Positions 10,034-18,428 of a stretch of 64,000 bases of DNA are shown here, piece after piece. The position numbers and the translations under genes are program-made. Location of the stretch: NCBI GenBank assembly GCA_902778455.1, contig CACYXR010000007.1:17554-81553 (forward strand), written 5' to 3'. Within the stretch, counting starts at the first letter, position 1; the number at the start of each line of letters is the position of its first letter. Source of the DNA: an uncultured Selenomonadaceae bacterium. GTDB lineage: Bacteria; Bacillota; Negativicutes; Selenomonadales; Selenomonadaceae. The notes under the pieces are model-generated. The model did no database searches, was not told where the DNA came from, and saw only the letters and a program-made list of their open reading frames with translations.

Positions 10034-10217
10034 CACCAATTGTGCTTTGCATATAGGTTGTTGCAGATTTTTTTAAATTTTTTCCCGAAAATACGGGTTT
10101 TTTTGCAAAAAAATCGTTTTCAGGACAGAATTGACGCCGATTTCTAACCAATTATCATAAAAAATCCTTGTCAAGCAAAGAAAAAATACAGAAACAAACG
10201 GCACAAAAACAGTTTCC

Positions 10218-10246
10218 TTGACAGGCGCGGACTATTATATTAGTAT
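10218..10246 (+). promoter_or_regulatory. promoter of typA
   Basis: TTGACA at 10218-10223 is followed after 17 bases by TAGTAT at 10241-10246, 57 bases before the typA start. An overlapping TATAGT at 10244-10249 is an alternative -10. Confidence 0.55.
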
Positions 10247-10302
10247 AGTAAAGCTGAATTTTATCATATATATGAAAGAAACACAGGAGGCAACCAGACA
10301 GC

Positions 10303-12132
10303 ATGAGCACGAACGAAAAACTGAGGAATGTGGCAATCATTGCGCACGTCGACCACGGCAAGACGACGCTGGTGGACGCGATGCTGAAACAGAGCCATGT
10401 GTTCCGCGCCAACGAGCAGGTCGCGGAACGCGTGATGGATTCGGGGGATATCGAGCGTGAGCGCGGCATCACGATTCTCTCAAAGCATACCGCCGTCATG
10501 TATAAGGATATCAAAATCAATATCGTCGATACGCCGGGCCACGCGGATTTCGGCGGTGAGGTCGAGCGCGTGCTGAATCTCGTCGACGGCGTCCTGCTTC
10601 TGGTGGACGCTTTCGAAGGGCCGATGCCGCAGACGAAGTATGTGCTTCGCAAAGCTTTGGAGCAGAAACTGAAGCCCATCGTGGTCATCAACAAGATCGA
10701 CCGCCCCGACCAGCGCGTGGACGACGTTTACGACGAGGTGCTGGAGCTTTTCATGGAACTGGGCGCGGACGATGACCAGCTTGATTTCCCCGTCGTGTAC
10801 TGCGCGGCCCGCGACGGCATCGCGAAGCTGGACATGGGCGACGACAGCGACAACCTTGTGCCGCTGATGGATACCATCATCAAGGAAATTCCCGCGCCGA
10901 AAGGCAACGAGGACGGTCCTCTGCAGCTGATGGTGACGACGCTGGACGCCGACGAGTACGTGGGCAAGGTGGCCATCGGTCGTGTCATGCGCGGTGCGGC
11001 GAAGCCGAACCAGAACGTGGTGCTTCTCGGCGGCGACGGCGAAACGAAGGCGAAAATCGCGAAGGTTTTCGTCTATCAGGGCTTGAAGCGCGTGGAAACC
11101 GAAAGCGCGGGCATCGGTGAGATTGTCGCGCTGACGGGTCTCGGCGACGTACGCATCGGTCAGACGGTGGCCGACGCGGAAAGCCCCGAAGCGCTGCCTA
11201 CCATCAATATCGACGAGCCGACGCTTTCCATGACCTTCGGCGTCAACACCAGCCCCTTCGCCGGCCGTGAAGGGCAGTTCGTGACCTCCCGCCATATCCG
11301 CGACCGCCTGTTCAAGGAAGTGGAGACGAACGTGGCGCTTCGCGTCGAAGAAACGGACTCGGCGGACACCTTCAAGGTTTCGGGCCGCGGCGAGCTGCAT
11401 CTTTCCATCCTGATCGAGACGATGCGCCGCGAAGGCTATGAGCTGCAGGTCGGCAAACCGGAAGTCATCTACAAGACCATCAACGGGCAGAAATGCGAGC
11501 CGATGGAGAATCTGACCGTCGAAGTGCCGCAGGAATACATGGGCACGGTCATGGAGCTTCTCGGCAAGCGCAAGGCCGAGCTTTCCAATATGAACGAAGG
11601 CAACGGCTATATGCGCATGGAATTCATCATCCCGGCGCGCGGGCTGATCGGTTTCCGTTCGGAGCTTTTGACCAGCACGAAAGGCAACGGCATAATGAGC
11701 CATATTTTCCACGGCTATGCGCCGTATAAGGGCGATATGGAAGGCCGCGAGCACGGCTCCCTCGTCGCCTTCGAGCAGGGCGAGACGACGGGCTACGGCA
11801 TTTACACCTTGCAGGATCGCGGCACGATGTTCATCTCCCCTGGCCAAATGGTCTACGAGGGCATGATCGTCGGCGAGAACTCCCGCGAACTGGATATCGA
11901 CATCAATCCCTGCAAGCAGAAGCACGTCTCGAATATGCGGACCTCCTCCTCCGACGAGGCAATCCGCCTGACGCCACCGCGCATTTTGAGCCTGGAGCAG
12001 GCGCTGGAATATATCAAGGAAGACGAACTGGTGGAAGTCACACCGCAAAACGTCCGTCTCCGCAAGGCCGTCCTCGACCACACGACCCGCGGCAGGACAC
12101 GTAAAAACGCGGTGAAGGCGGCACGGGCGTAG
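10303..12132 (+). CDS. typA: ribosome-binding translational GTPase TypA/BipA
   Basis: TypA/BipA is an EF-G-like GTPase that binds the ribosome and supports 50S assembly and stress responses. The 609-residue length fits the family. The GTPase domain shows G1 AHVDHGKTT, the switch region RGITI, G3 [10 protein letters not shown] and G4 NKIDRP. The C-terminal region contains the TypA-specific stretch [18 protein letters not shown] and a basic tail ([17 protein letters not shown]). An AGGAGG Shine-Dalgarno lies 12 bases before the ATG. It has its own promoter and a terminator about 80 bases downstream. Confidence 0.97.
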   Translation: MSTNEKLRNVAIIAHVDHGKTTLVDAMLKQSHVFRANEQVAERVMDSGDIERERGITILSKHTAVMYKDIKINIVDTPGHADFGGEVERVLNLVDGVLLLVDAFEGPMPQTKYVLRKALEQKLKPIVVINKIDRPDQRVDDVYDEVLELFMELGADDDQLDFPVVYCAARDGIAKLDMGDDSDNLVPLMDTIIKEIPAPKGNEDGPLQLMVTTLDADEYVGKVAIGRVMRGAAKPNQNVVLLGGDGETKAKIAKVFVYQGLKRVETESAGIGEIVALTGLGDVRIGQTVADAESPEALPTINIDEPTLSMTFGVNTSPFAGREGQFVTSRHIRDRLFKEVETNVALRVEETDSADTFKVSGRGELHLSILIETMRREGYELQVGKPEVIYKTINGQKCEPMENLTVEVPQEYMGTVMELLGKRKAELSNMNEGNGYMRMEFIIPARGLIGFRSELLTSTKGNGIMSHIFHGYAPYKGDMEGREHGSLVAFEQGETTGYGIYTLQDRGTMFISPGQMVYEGMIVGENSRELDIDINPCKQKHVSNMRTSSSDEAIRLTPPRILSLEQALEYIKEDELVEVTPQNVRLRKAVLDHTTRGRTRKNAVKAARA

Positions 12133-12209
12133 TGTATCCAGCCTTTCTCTTTGAGGTTCCCCGGACGGGGAGTCTCAACGGGGAAGGCCAATTTCATGAA
12201 AATCCTATG

Positions 12210-12239
12210 AAAAAATTTCCCGTCAAGGGAAATTTTTTC
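12210..12239. terminator. bidirectional-looking terminator after typA
   Basis: AAAAAATTTCCC / GGGAAATTTTTT with a 5-base loop gives a 12-bp perfect stem with A and T tracts on both sides. It ends directly against the -35 box of the next gene. Confidence 0.85.
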
Positions 12240-12268
12240 TTGCATCAAAAGGAAAAATGCTGTATAGT
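12240..12268 (+). promoter_or_regulatory. promoter of sepF
   Basis: TTGCAT (12240-12245), 17-base spacer, TATAGT (12263-12268). Transcription from here would give a leader of about 165 bases before sepF. Confidence 0.7.
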
Positions 12269-12439
12269 GTAGAATACCATCAATAGCAATACGGTATTAT
12301 AATGCTCGAATGGGGATTCGGGCACAAGCTTCGCGAAAGCAGGGGCATGGTTCCATGTTTTCCGGATTGGGGAATCCGATGAAGCAAAAAACGTAGGGGA
12401 AGTACCAAGGGGAAAAAGGGCAGTGGAGGCGGAGTAATC
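12269..12439 (+). other. long structured 5' leader of sepF
   Basis: This stretch between the promoter and the sepF start has no gene. It contains small hairpins at 12307-12320 (CGAAT/ATTCG), 12346-12357 (CATGG/CCATG) and 12363-12378 (CGGATT/AATCCG). Two of these have GGGG as the loop. GGGG occurs five times, at 12312, 12342, 12369, 12396 and 12409, four of them as GGGGA. I do not recognise it as a known riboswitch class. Confidence 0.5.
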
Positions 12440-12934
12440 ATGTGGGGATTGGACAAGCTCAGCAAACTGATTGATCTCGGGGAAGATGACGAGTTCGAAG
12501 ACGAGGAATTTGACGAAATCGAAGAAGAAAGCGAAGACGCTCAAATGGCAGCAGTTGCCAGTGCCGCCCCTGTCGCGGCGGCGACAACGGCGGCAACGCA
12601 GAAGGCGGCTCATGTTGCGCCGCAGAAGGCAGCGCAGACGGCGCGTCCCAAACTTACGGTGCATACGACGAAAACGCCGGAATTGGCGGTGGAAATCCAT
12701 GTGCCGTCGAATTTCGACCAGGTCGCCCGCATTGCGGACGATTTGTTGGCAAATCGTGCGGCTGTCGTGAATTATGAGCGCGTGGATGTGCCCGAACAGC
12801 GCAGAATTTGCGATTTCATCAACGGCGTTTCTTACGTCCTCGACTGCGAAGCGCGCCGCATTTCCGATATCATGGTATTATATGTGCCCAGCGGCGTCGA
12901 TGTAGCAACGGCGAAACCGATGCAGCGGCAGTAA
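12440..12934 (+). CDS. sepF: cell division protein SepF
   Basis: SepF anchors and aligns FtsZ at the division site in Firmicutes and related groups. The 164-residue product has an N-terminal amphipathic helix (MWGLDKLSKLIDLG) for membrane attachment. An acidic and Ala/Thr/Gln-rich linker follows to about residue 75. The conserved SepF core then reads EIHVPSNFDQVARIADDL, VNYERVD and DFINGVSYVL. GGAGG lies about 10 bases before the ATG. Unlike many Firmicutes it is not beside ylmE/ylmG or ftsZ here; its neighbours are typA and mtnA. Confidence 0.95.
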   Translation: MWGLDKLSKLIDLGEDDEFEDEEFDEIEEESEDAQMAAVASAAPVAAATTAATQKAAHVAPQKAAQTARPKLTVHTTKTPELAVEIHVPSNFDQVARIADDLLANRAAVVNYERVDVPEQRRICDFINGVSYVLDCEARRISDIMVLYVPSGVDVATAKPMQRQ

Positions 12935-12946
12935 GGAAAACAAATC

Positions 12947-12983
12947 AAAAACCCATCCGTTTATTTTGCGGATGGGTTTTCTT
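12947..12983. terminator. terminator between convergent sepF and mtnA
   Basis: Stem AAAACCCATCCG / CGGATGGGTTTT with an AT-rich loop, flanked by A runs on the left and T runs on the right, so it can serve both convergent transcripts. Confidence 0.85.
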
Positions 12984-12996
12984 ATTCCTGTTATTC

Positions 12997-14049
12997 TTAT
13001 TTCAACGACTCCGAAAACGGCGGATAATGCACGCCTTTCTCGGTTATAATCGCGGTAATCAGGTCTGCGTCGGTGACGTCGAAGGCGGGATTGAATACCT
13101 TGATATTTTCCGGCGCCATTCGCTCCTTATACCACATCGTCGTGACTTCCTCCGCCGGGCGCTGCTCGATCTTGATGTCCTTCCCCGTCGGCGTGTTCAT
13201 ATCAATCGTTGAGGATGGCGCGCAGATATAGAACGGTACGCCGAAGCGTTTTGCTGCGATAGCCAGCGGGAACGTACCGATTTTGTTGGCCGCGTCGCCG
13301 TTCGCCGCCACGCGGTCGGCGCCGGTGAATACCGCGTCAACCCAGCCGTTTCTCATGGCCGACGCCGCCATGCCGTCGCAAAGCAGCGTCACGTCCATGC
13401 CCGCCTCGGAAAGCTCGTATGCGGTCAGCCGTGCGCCTTGCAAAAGCGGGCGCGTCTCGTCGCAAAAAATCCGGAAGCCGTAGCCGCGCTCATGACCGAG
13501 ATACATCGGCGCCGTAGCCGTACCGTAGCGGCTTGTCGCAAGCTGCCCCGCGTTGCAGTGCGTCAAGAGCCCCATACCGGGTTTCAAAAGCGAAAGACCG
13601 TGTTCGCCGATCTTTCGGCACATTTCGATATCCTCCGCCTGTATGGCTCTTGCCTCCGCCAGCAGGCGCTTTTTTATTTCCGAAACGCTTGTCCCCTGCC
13701 CCGCTTCGACAATTTTCCCCATACGCGCCAGCGCCCAGGAAAGATTGACCGCCGTCGGACGGGAAGAGTTCAGGTATTCCCTCGCCTCGGCAAATTTTTT
13801 CGCGAAAACGCCGTAATCCTCGGCGTCGATTTCTTTCGCCGCGAGATATATCCCGTAGGCCGCCGCAACGCCGATAGCCGGAGCGCCGCGCACCTGCAGC
13901 AGATAAATCGCGTCCCAGATCTCCTCCTGTGTCGTCAGCCGAAGGATTTTCTTCTCGTTCGGCAGACGCGTCTGGTCAATGATGACGAGAGCCGAAGACG
14001 CGTCGTCCAAGGAAACTGTCTCAAAGCCCAGTTTATTTGCATTCGTCAT
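12997..14049 (-). CDS. mtnA: S-methyl-5-thioribose-1-phosphate isomerase
   Basis: Isomerises methylthioribose-1-phosphate to methylthioribulose-1-phosphate in the methionine salvage pathway. The 350-residue protein has RGAPAIG at about residue 54, the catalytic cysteine segment LLTHCNAGQLAT and the catalytic aspartate segment VFTGADRVAANGDAANKIGT. These distinguish MtnA from eIF2B-alpha relatives. It is last in a three-gene operon and overlaps the upstream lipid kinase by an ATGA. No other methionine salvage gene is next to it; metK is 27 kb away. Confidence 0.93.
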   Translation of the reverse strand: MTNANKLGFETVSLDDASSALVIIDQTRLPNEKKILRLTTQEEIWDAIYLLQVRGAPAIGVAAAYGIYLAAKEIDAEDYGVFAKKFAEAREYLNSSRPTAVNLSWALARMGKIVEAGQGTSVSEIKKRLLAEARAIQAEDIEMCRKIGEHGLSLLKPGMGLLTHCNAGQLATSRYGTATAPMYLGHERGYGFRIFCDETRPLLQGARLTAYELSEAGMDVTLLCDGMAASAMRNGWVDAVFTGADRVAANGDAANKIGTFPLAIAAKRFGVPFYICAPSSTIDMNTPTGKDIKIEQRPAEEVTTMWYKERMAPENIKVFNPAFDVTDADLITAIITEKGVHYPPFSESLK

Positions 14050-14942
14050 GCTTCTCCCTCCGTCATCGTATAAATACGGATTGCACGCTGGATCGTGTCA
14101 ACGTGAAGCGGCAGCATCGGCCCGCGCTCGCCGTCGAGATCGCTTTCCACCGGTTCGTCCGCCTCCACGGAAAAAGATTTTGCCTGGATATGCAGCAGAT
14201 TTTTTTCGTCCGGTTTGATATTGCCGGAAACGACGTCTTTCGCCAGTGCCATGAACTCCGTGATGCCGGAGTCCTTTGCCACAAGAAGATCCAGCTTCCC
14301 GTCGTCGATTTTCGCGTCCGCCGCCACATTCTGCATACTGCCCGCAACAGAGCTGTTGACAATGACGAAAAGATACGCACCCGTTTCGAATTTTACACCG
14401 TCGGCGTCGATATGCAGATGGAGCGTGTGCAGCTTCGGTATCTCGCCGAGCCCGCGCAGATAATACGCCATCTTCCCCATCGCGTGCTTCAGCCGCACAT
14501 CGACCTCATGGGCCACGGAGGTCAACGCTCCCGCGCTGGCCACATTGATGAAATATTCCCCGTTGGCGCAGCCCACGTCCACCGCGCGGGAAACGTCATC
14601 GACGATGCAGTCGAAATACGCCTCAAGGTCGTTGTTGACGCCGAGATAGGTGGCGAAATCGTTTGACGTGCCGCTGCCGATGATGCCGATGGGAAACGAA
14701 AACTTTTCCCGCATCAGCACATTGACGACCTCGTGAAGTGTCCCGTCGCCGCCCGCCGCCAAAACGCCTTCCGGCTGGATTTCACGTAGAAAATCCGCCA
14801 TCTGCAAATTATCCCCGGGGCTCGTCCGATACGGCACCAAAACAGTCCGCCGCCGCTGGAACGCCTCAATGATCGTGTCGAGACTGTGACGGAAGGTCGC
14901 GTGACCCGACACGGGATTATAGACAAGAACATATCGTTTCAT
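14046..14942 (-). CDS. diacylglycerol-kinase-family lipid kinase (YegS/DgkB-like)
   Basis: A 298-residue soluble kinase of the DAGK catalytic family. It starts MKRYVLVYNPVSGHATFR and carries the nucleotide-binding GGDGTLHEVVN and the GSGTSNDFA motif. DgkB-type members phosphorylate diacylglycerol in phospholipid and lipoteichoic-acid turnover. A diderm host may use it differently, so the substrate is uncertain. It lies 3 bases after the flippase gene and overlaps mtnA by 4 bases. Confidence 0.85.
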   Translation of the reverse strand: MKRYVLVYNPVSGHATFRHSLDTIIEAFQRRRTVLVPYRTSPGDNLQMADFLREIQPEGVLAAGGDGTLHEVVNVLMREKFSFPIGIIGSGTSNDFATYLGVNNDLEAYFDCIVDDVSRAVDVGCANGEYFINVASAGALTSVAHEVDVRLKHAMGKMAYYLRGLGEIPKLHTLHLHIDADGVKFETGAYLFVIVNSSVAGSMQNVAADAKIDDGKLDLLVAKDSGITEFMALAKDVVSGNIKPDEKNLLHIQAKSFSVEADEPVESDLDGERGPMLPLHVDTIQRAIRIYTMTEGEA

Positions 14943-14945
14943 GAT

Positions 14946-16595
14946 TTATTGCTCCGCCTCCGGCATCTTGAATACGCCGATTTTCCGCAGGAACCGGATG
15001 AAAGTATGGCCGACCATCGGCACCCGCTCCATGTCCTCTTCACCGATGCCTCCGATCACGAGCATGGCGGCGATATAGACCGCGCAGCCGACAAACGTCG
15101 CGCCGAAAGTGGATACCGCATTGATGCCCCACGCCGCGAAAGTCGTATCATAGAACAGCTTCACGGCAATCGCCATAACGACGGAAGCGCAGCACGCCTT
15201 GAACAGATGCTTCCACTCCATCGAGCAGCCGACGTATTTGTAGATAAAAAACATATTGATGAACGCCGCGACGCCCATGTCCGCCGCCGTCGCAAAGGCC
15301 GCGCCGAGGATGCCCAGCGTCGGGATAGCCGTCAATGTCCAGTTCAGGATTACCTTCGCCACCGCCGCCAAAATCATATTAACCATCGGAATCGTCGGAT
15401 GACCGAGTCCCTGCAAGATCCCCGTCGAGACCTGATGAAGCCCCAAAAGCACGATGCTGAAGGAGCATGCCCAAACCGCAGGCCCCGCGCCCGGCGCGCT
15501 GTAAATCAACGTCGAGATCGGCGTCGCCAGCATCAGCACGATAATGAACGCCGGAAAGCAGACAAAATGCGAAATGCGGATGCCCGCGGCGGACTGCTCG
15601 TAAATACGCGCCTTATCCCCCACTGCCCGCGCCTCGGACAGCGCGGGAATGATGCTGACCGCCAGCGACGCCGTGATAATCGTCGAAAGATTGATCAGCG
15701 GCACCGCCATGCCCGTCAGATACCCGAAAAGCTCCGTCGCCTGATTCACCGTGTAGCCCGCAACTTCAAGCCGTTGAGGCACGATGGCGAGATCAAGGTT
15801 CGACACGACGGGAAGCATGATGCTCGCCGCCGAAACGGGAAGCGCCAGCTTGAACAGCCGGTGCAGGATTTTCCAGCAGGATTCCTGCTCGACGTCCGCC
15901 TTCGGCAAAAGTTCCTCCGGCGTATAATCGCGCCGGATGTCGCGGTCAAGCTGCCAATGATACCAGACCAGAACAATCAGGCCCGTCACAGCGCCCGCAC
16001 AGGCACCGAAGCTGGCGCCTGCCGCCGCATACTCCAGCCCCATCGGCAAAAACAGCCGCGCCAACAGCACCATCGTAATCACGCGGAAAATCTGCTCGAC
16101 GATCTGGGAAACCGCCGTCGGCGTCATGCGCTGCCAGCCCTGCAAATAACCCCGGGAACTGGCCAGAAGCGTCACGAAAAAAATGGCCGGAGCCAGCACC
16201 ACAACGGAATAATAGGCCCGCGGGTCGCGGATAAATTGATACTCAATCAACCATCCGGCGCCGAAATACGTCAAGAGCGAGAACAGGACGCCGGTCACCA
16301 GCATGAGCACCATCGAGATATGGAATACGCGCCGCGCACCCCAAATGTCCTTGAGAGCCACACGCTCCGCCGTGATGATCGAGATCGCGACAGGCACCCC
16401 TGCCGTCGAAACAGAAAGCGCGAAAAAGTAGATTGGGAACGCCATCTGGTACAGGCCGATTCCTTCTCCGCCCAACACCCGCGAAACGAAAATCCAGTTC
16501 AGAGAGCCGATGATTTTTACGACGATGCCGGCAACCGTCAGGATAAACGTGCCCTTCATCAGGGACTCGCCCTTCGTGGACTTGTTCTCCTCCAT
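14946..16595 (-). CDS. MOP-superfamily polysaccharide flippase (SpoVB/MurJ-like)
   Basis: A 549-residue integral membrane protein with about 14 predicted hydrophobic segments, starting with KGTFILTVAGIVVKIIGSLN, which is typical of the SpoVB/oligosaccharide flippase group. Members move lipid-linked glycan precursors across the cytoplasmic membrane. I chose the ATG at 16595 because of the GAGAGG upstream; the frame itself extends 26 codons further. It is first in the operon with the lipid kinase and mtnA. A role in cell-wall precursor (lipid II) or exopolysaccharide export cannot be separated by sequence. Confidence 0.85.
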   Translation of the reverse strand: MEENKSTKGESLMKGTFILTVAGIVVKIIGSLNWIFVSRVLGGEGIGLYQMAFPIYFFALSVSTAGVPVAISIITAERVALKDIWGARRVFHISMVLMLVTGVLFSLLTYFGAGWLIEYQFIRDPRAYYSVVVLAPAIFFVTLLASSRGYLQGWQRMTPTAVSQIVEQIFRVITMVLLARLFLPMGLEYAAAGASFGACAGAVTGLIVLVWYHWQLDRDIRRDYTPEELLPKADVEQESCWKILHRLFKLALPVSAASIMLPVVSNLDLAIVPQRLEVAGYTVNQATELFGYLTGMAVPLINLSTIITASLAVSIIPALSEARAVGDKARIYEQSAAGIRISHFVCFPAFIIVLMLATPISTLIYSAPGAGPAVWACSFSIVLLGLHQVSTGILQGLGHPTIPMVNMILAAVAKVILNWTLTAIPTLGILGAAFATAADMGVAAFINMFFIYKYVGCSMEWKHLFKACCASVVMAIAVKLFYDTTFAAWGINAVSTFGATFVGCAVYIAAMLVIGGIGEEDMERVPMVGHTFIRFLRKIGVFKMPEAEQ

Positions 16596-16610
16596 TGCCG
16601 TCACCTCTCT

Positions 16611-16638
16611 TTGCAAAATTGCTTTTTTTCTATATAAT
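16611..16638 (+). promoter_or_regulatory. promoter for the GalT/HIT-like gene
   Basis: TTGCAA (16611-16616), 16-base spacer, TATAAT (16633-16638). The resulting leader would be about 100 bases. A minus-strand TGATATAAT lies near 16685 and could serve the divergent flippase operon. Confidence 0.55.
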
Positions 16639-16742
16639 GGACAGGGAAGACATTTCCCGTTATGAATCTCCATACATAAAGGAAATTATATCATTTATCT
16701 GTTACAGTTTCCAGTAGAAACGGCAAAATTCGAGGTATCCTT

Positions 16743-17501
16743 ATGAAAATCAATTTGATTCGCTTTGATATGAAGGTCGGACGCAACAAGCCGGAAAACA
16801 TCATCCACAGGGAAAACGACTGCCCGTTCTGCCATCCCGAAGGGCTGACGGACATTTACGCAACAGACGAAGGCGGGATCATCCTGCTGAAAAACAAATT
16901 CGACGTCCTTGAAAACGCTGACCAGCTCGTGCTAGTCGAGACAGACCGCTGCGGCGTCGATATGCCCGATTACACCGTCGAGCACATGCGCCGTGTCACC
17001 CGTTTCGGCGTCTCGAAATGGCTGGAAATGGAAGCCAGCGGAAAATACAGCGCCGTCATCTTCTTCAAGAACCACGGTCACCTGTCCGGCGGCACCATGC
17101 GCCACGCCCACATGCAGCTTGTCGGTTTCCGGGGCGCCGACCCGTCGCTTTTCCCGGACGTCGAAGATTTCGAGGGACTGACCATCGTCGAAAAAGACGG
17201 CGCCCTTCTGAACGCCGCCACTCGCCCCCGCCTCGGTTTCGGAGAATTCAACCTGATTGCCAATCCCAACGCGCTGGATGACCTCGCCGACCTCATGCAA
17301 AAAACGGTCGCCTACGTCTGCGACCGTTTCAAGAAAAGCCAGGACAGCTACAATATCTTCTTTTATCACGCGGGCGAAAAAATCGCGGCCAAAATCATGC
17401 CCCGCTTCCCCACCTCCCCGCTCCTGATCGGCTACGACCTAAGAATCCTCCCCAGCAACCTGCCGGAAATCGTCGAGGACTTCCGGAAAAATTATTTGTA
17501 A
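16743..17501 (+). CDS. GalT/HIT-like protein (DUF4931-type)
   Basis: 252 residues. A CPFCHPEG zinc-ribbon-like site lies near residue 28 and a histidine-triad-like motif, GGTMRHAHMQ, near residue 119. The pair resembles galactose-1-phosphate uridylyltransferase and related HIT nucleotide transferases, and the whole resembles the family called DUF4931. The substrate is unknown and no galactose genes are nearby. The ATG follows GAGG at a normal distance. It appears monocistronic, with its own promoter and terminator. Confidence 0.7.
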   Translation: MKINLIRFDMKVGRNKPENIIHRENDCPFCHPEGLTDIYATDEGGIILLKNKFDVLENADQLVLVETDRCGVDMPDYTVEHMRRVTRFGVSKWLEMEASGKYSAVIFFKNHGHLSGGTMRHAHMQLVGFRGADPSLFPDVEDFEGLTIVEKDGALLNAATRPRLGFGEFNLIANPNALDDLADLMQKTVAYVCDRFKKSQDSYNIFFYHAGEKIAAKIMPRFPTSPLLIGYDLRILPSNLPEIVEDFRKNYL

Positions 17502-17508
17502 AGAAATC

Positions 17509-17548
17509 AACCGCCGATAAGCATGACAGCATATCGGCGGTTTCTCTT
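17509..17548. terminator. terminator between the GalT/HIT-like gene and the PIN toxin
   Basis: Stem AACCGCCGATA / TATCGGCGGTT with a 12-base loop, followed by TCTCTTC. It lies between two convergent genes. Confidence 0.75.
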
Positions 17549-17565
17549 CGTTTCCAACCTTGGAT

Positions 17566-17988
17566 TCATTCCATACCGTTTTCCCCAAACTTCTCCACCA
17601 TTTTCGCAGGCGAAATCACAAAATCTTTTGCGGGATAATGACGCAAATTTCCCGTAACAAGATAGGCGTAGATATCCTGTCTAGCCCATGCCACTTCGTA
17701 AAATACACGGTCATCAGGATCGGGAAAAACCTCGTTAGTCATTACAGTTTTGACAATCACACCATATTTTTGTATTGCTCGAAAAACCGTCTGAATATCC
17801 GATTGGGGCAAATGAAATTTTTCGCGATGCAGTACATCATCATATTCTTGAAAAATCTCTTCGCAATACAACGGAACGATTCTTCCCCCAACAAGTTCAT
17901 TCAATATGACAACCGGCGGAGAGAGCCTATTTCGCGACCAAATCCCCGATAGAATCACATTCGTATCAATCACCGCAGAGTATTTCAT
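17566..17988 (-). CDS. PIN-domain toxin of a type II toxin-antitoxin pair
   Basis: A 140-residue putative toxin-antitoxin PIN family protein. PIN toxins are Mg-dependent RNases that block translation. Visible acidic residues include D8 in AVIDTNVILSG, a central EEIFQEYDDVL, and the late DPDDRVFYEVA. The gene overlaps the antitoxin by ATGA, the usual coupling in such pairs. Identity is supported by the pairing; the RNA target is unknown. Confidence 0.85.
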   Translation of the reverse strand: MKYSAVIDTNVILSGIWSRNRLSPPVVILNELVGGRIVPLYCEEIFQEYDDVLHREKFHLPQSDIQTVFRAIQKYGVIVKTVMTNEVFPDPDDRVFYEVAWARQDIYAYLVTGNLRHYPAKDFVISPAKMVEKFGENGME

Positions 17989-18275
17989 GCGCGCGCCTTT
18001 CTTGCTCGGCGTGCCTCATGAATCTCGGCGTTGATTTCATCCAGCGACATATCCGGCTGCTTGGAGGCAGCACGACGAAGTGAGGCCACGGCTTCCAGCG
18101 CTTCCTCCCGTGTAACGTCGGCGCTGACTTCAAAGGGGATTTTTCTCTCTCGGGACAGCTTCTTAGCAAAAATGGTAAACGCCGTCGTCATCGACATGCC
18201 CATTTCCTTGCAGATTGCCTCCACGTCCCGCTTGAGCGCGGCGTCCATCCGAAAATTCACCATTACCTGTTCCAT
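17985..18275 (-). CDS. RelB/DinJ-family antitoxin
   Basis: 96 residues. A ribbon-helix-helix DNA-binding start (MEQVMVNFRMDAALKRDVEAI) is followed by a C-terminal segment that should wrap the toxin. The first ATG (18281) lies only one base from the Shine-Dalgarno AAGGAGG; the second (18275) is 7 bases away and is preferred. It should repress its own promoter together with the PIN toxin. RelB/DinJ-type antitoxins more often pair with RelE/YafQ toxins, so pairing with a PIN protein is a hybrid arrangement, though not unique. Confidence 0.85.
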   Translation of the reverse strand: MEQVMVNFRMDAALKRDVEAICKEMGMSMTTAFTIFAKKLSRERKIPFEVSADVTREEALEAVASLRRAASKQPDMSLDEINAEIHEARRARKARA

Positions 18276-18295
18276 CTCCATCCCTCCTTGCCATT

Positions 18296-18324
18296 ATCTT
18301 AAAAGTGCGCAATTATATTGTCAA
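18296..18324 (-). promoter_or_regulatory. promoter of the toxin-antitoxin operon
   Basis: Minus strand: TTGACA (18319-18324), 17-base spacer, TAAGAT (18296-18301), about 20 bases upstream of the antitoxin start. Confidence 0.7.
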
Positions 18325-18375
18325 GAAGTTTCTTTACAATGCAAAGCAAAATTACTGTTGATGCCATCATGTCAC

Positions 18376-18420
18376 AAAAATGCCGCCGACAGTCCCGATG
18401 AACTGCCAGCGGCTTTTTTA
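18376..18420 (-). terminator. terminator of the birA-coaX-dusB-aminopeptidase operon
   Basis: GCCGCCGACAGT / ACTGCCAGCGGC pairs at 10 of 12 positions. A/T tracts lie on both sides, so it may act in both directions. It is 9 bases past the aminopeptidase stop. Confidence 0.7.
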
Positions 18421-18428
18421 TATCTTCT

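Noticed and set aside
10480..12081. A 533-codon frame antisense to typA
   Set aside because: It is a shadow of the GC-rich typA gene; the sense protein is a full-length TypA and the antisense product is low-complexity His/Arg/Leu-rich.
14886..16637. A 583-codon frame antisense to the flippase
   Set aside because: Very Arg/His-rich product typical of antisense reading in GC-rich DNA, with no Shine-Dalgarno; the sense strand encodes a clear membrane flippase.
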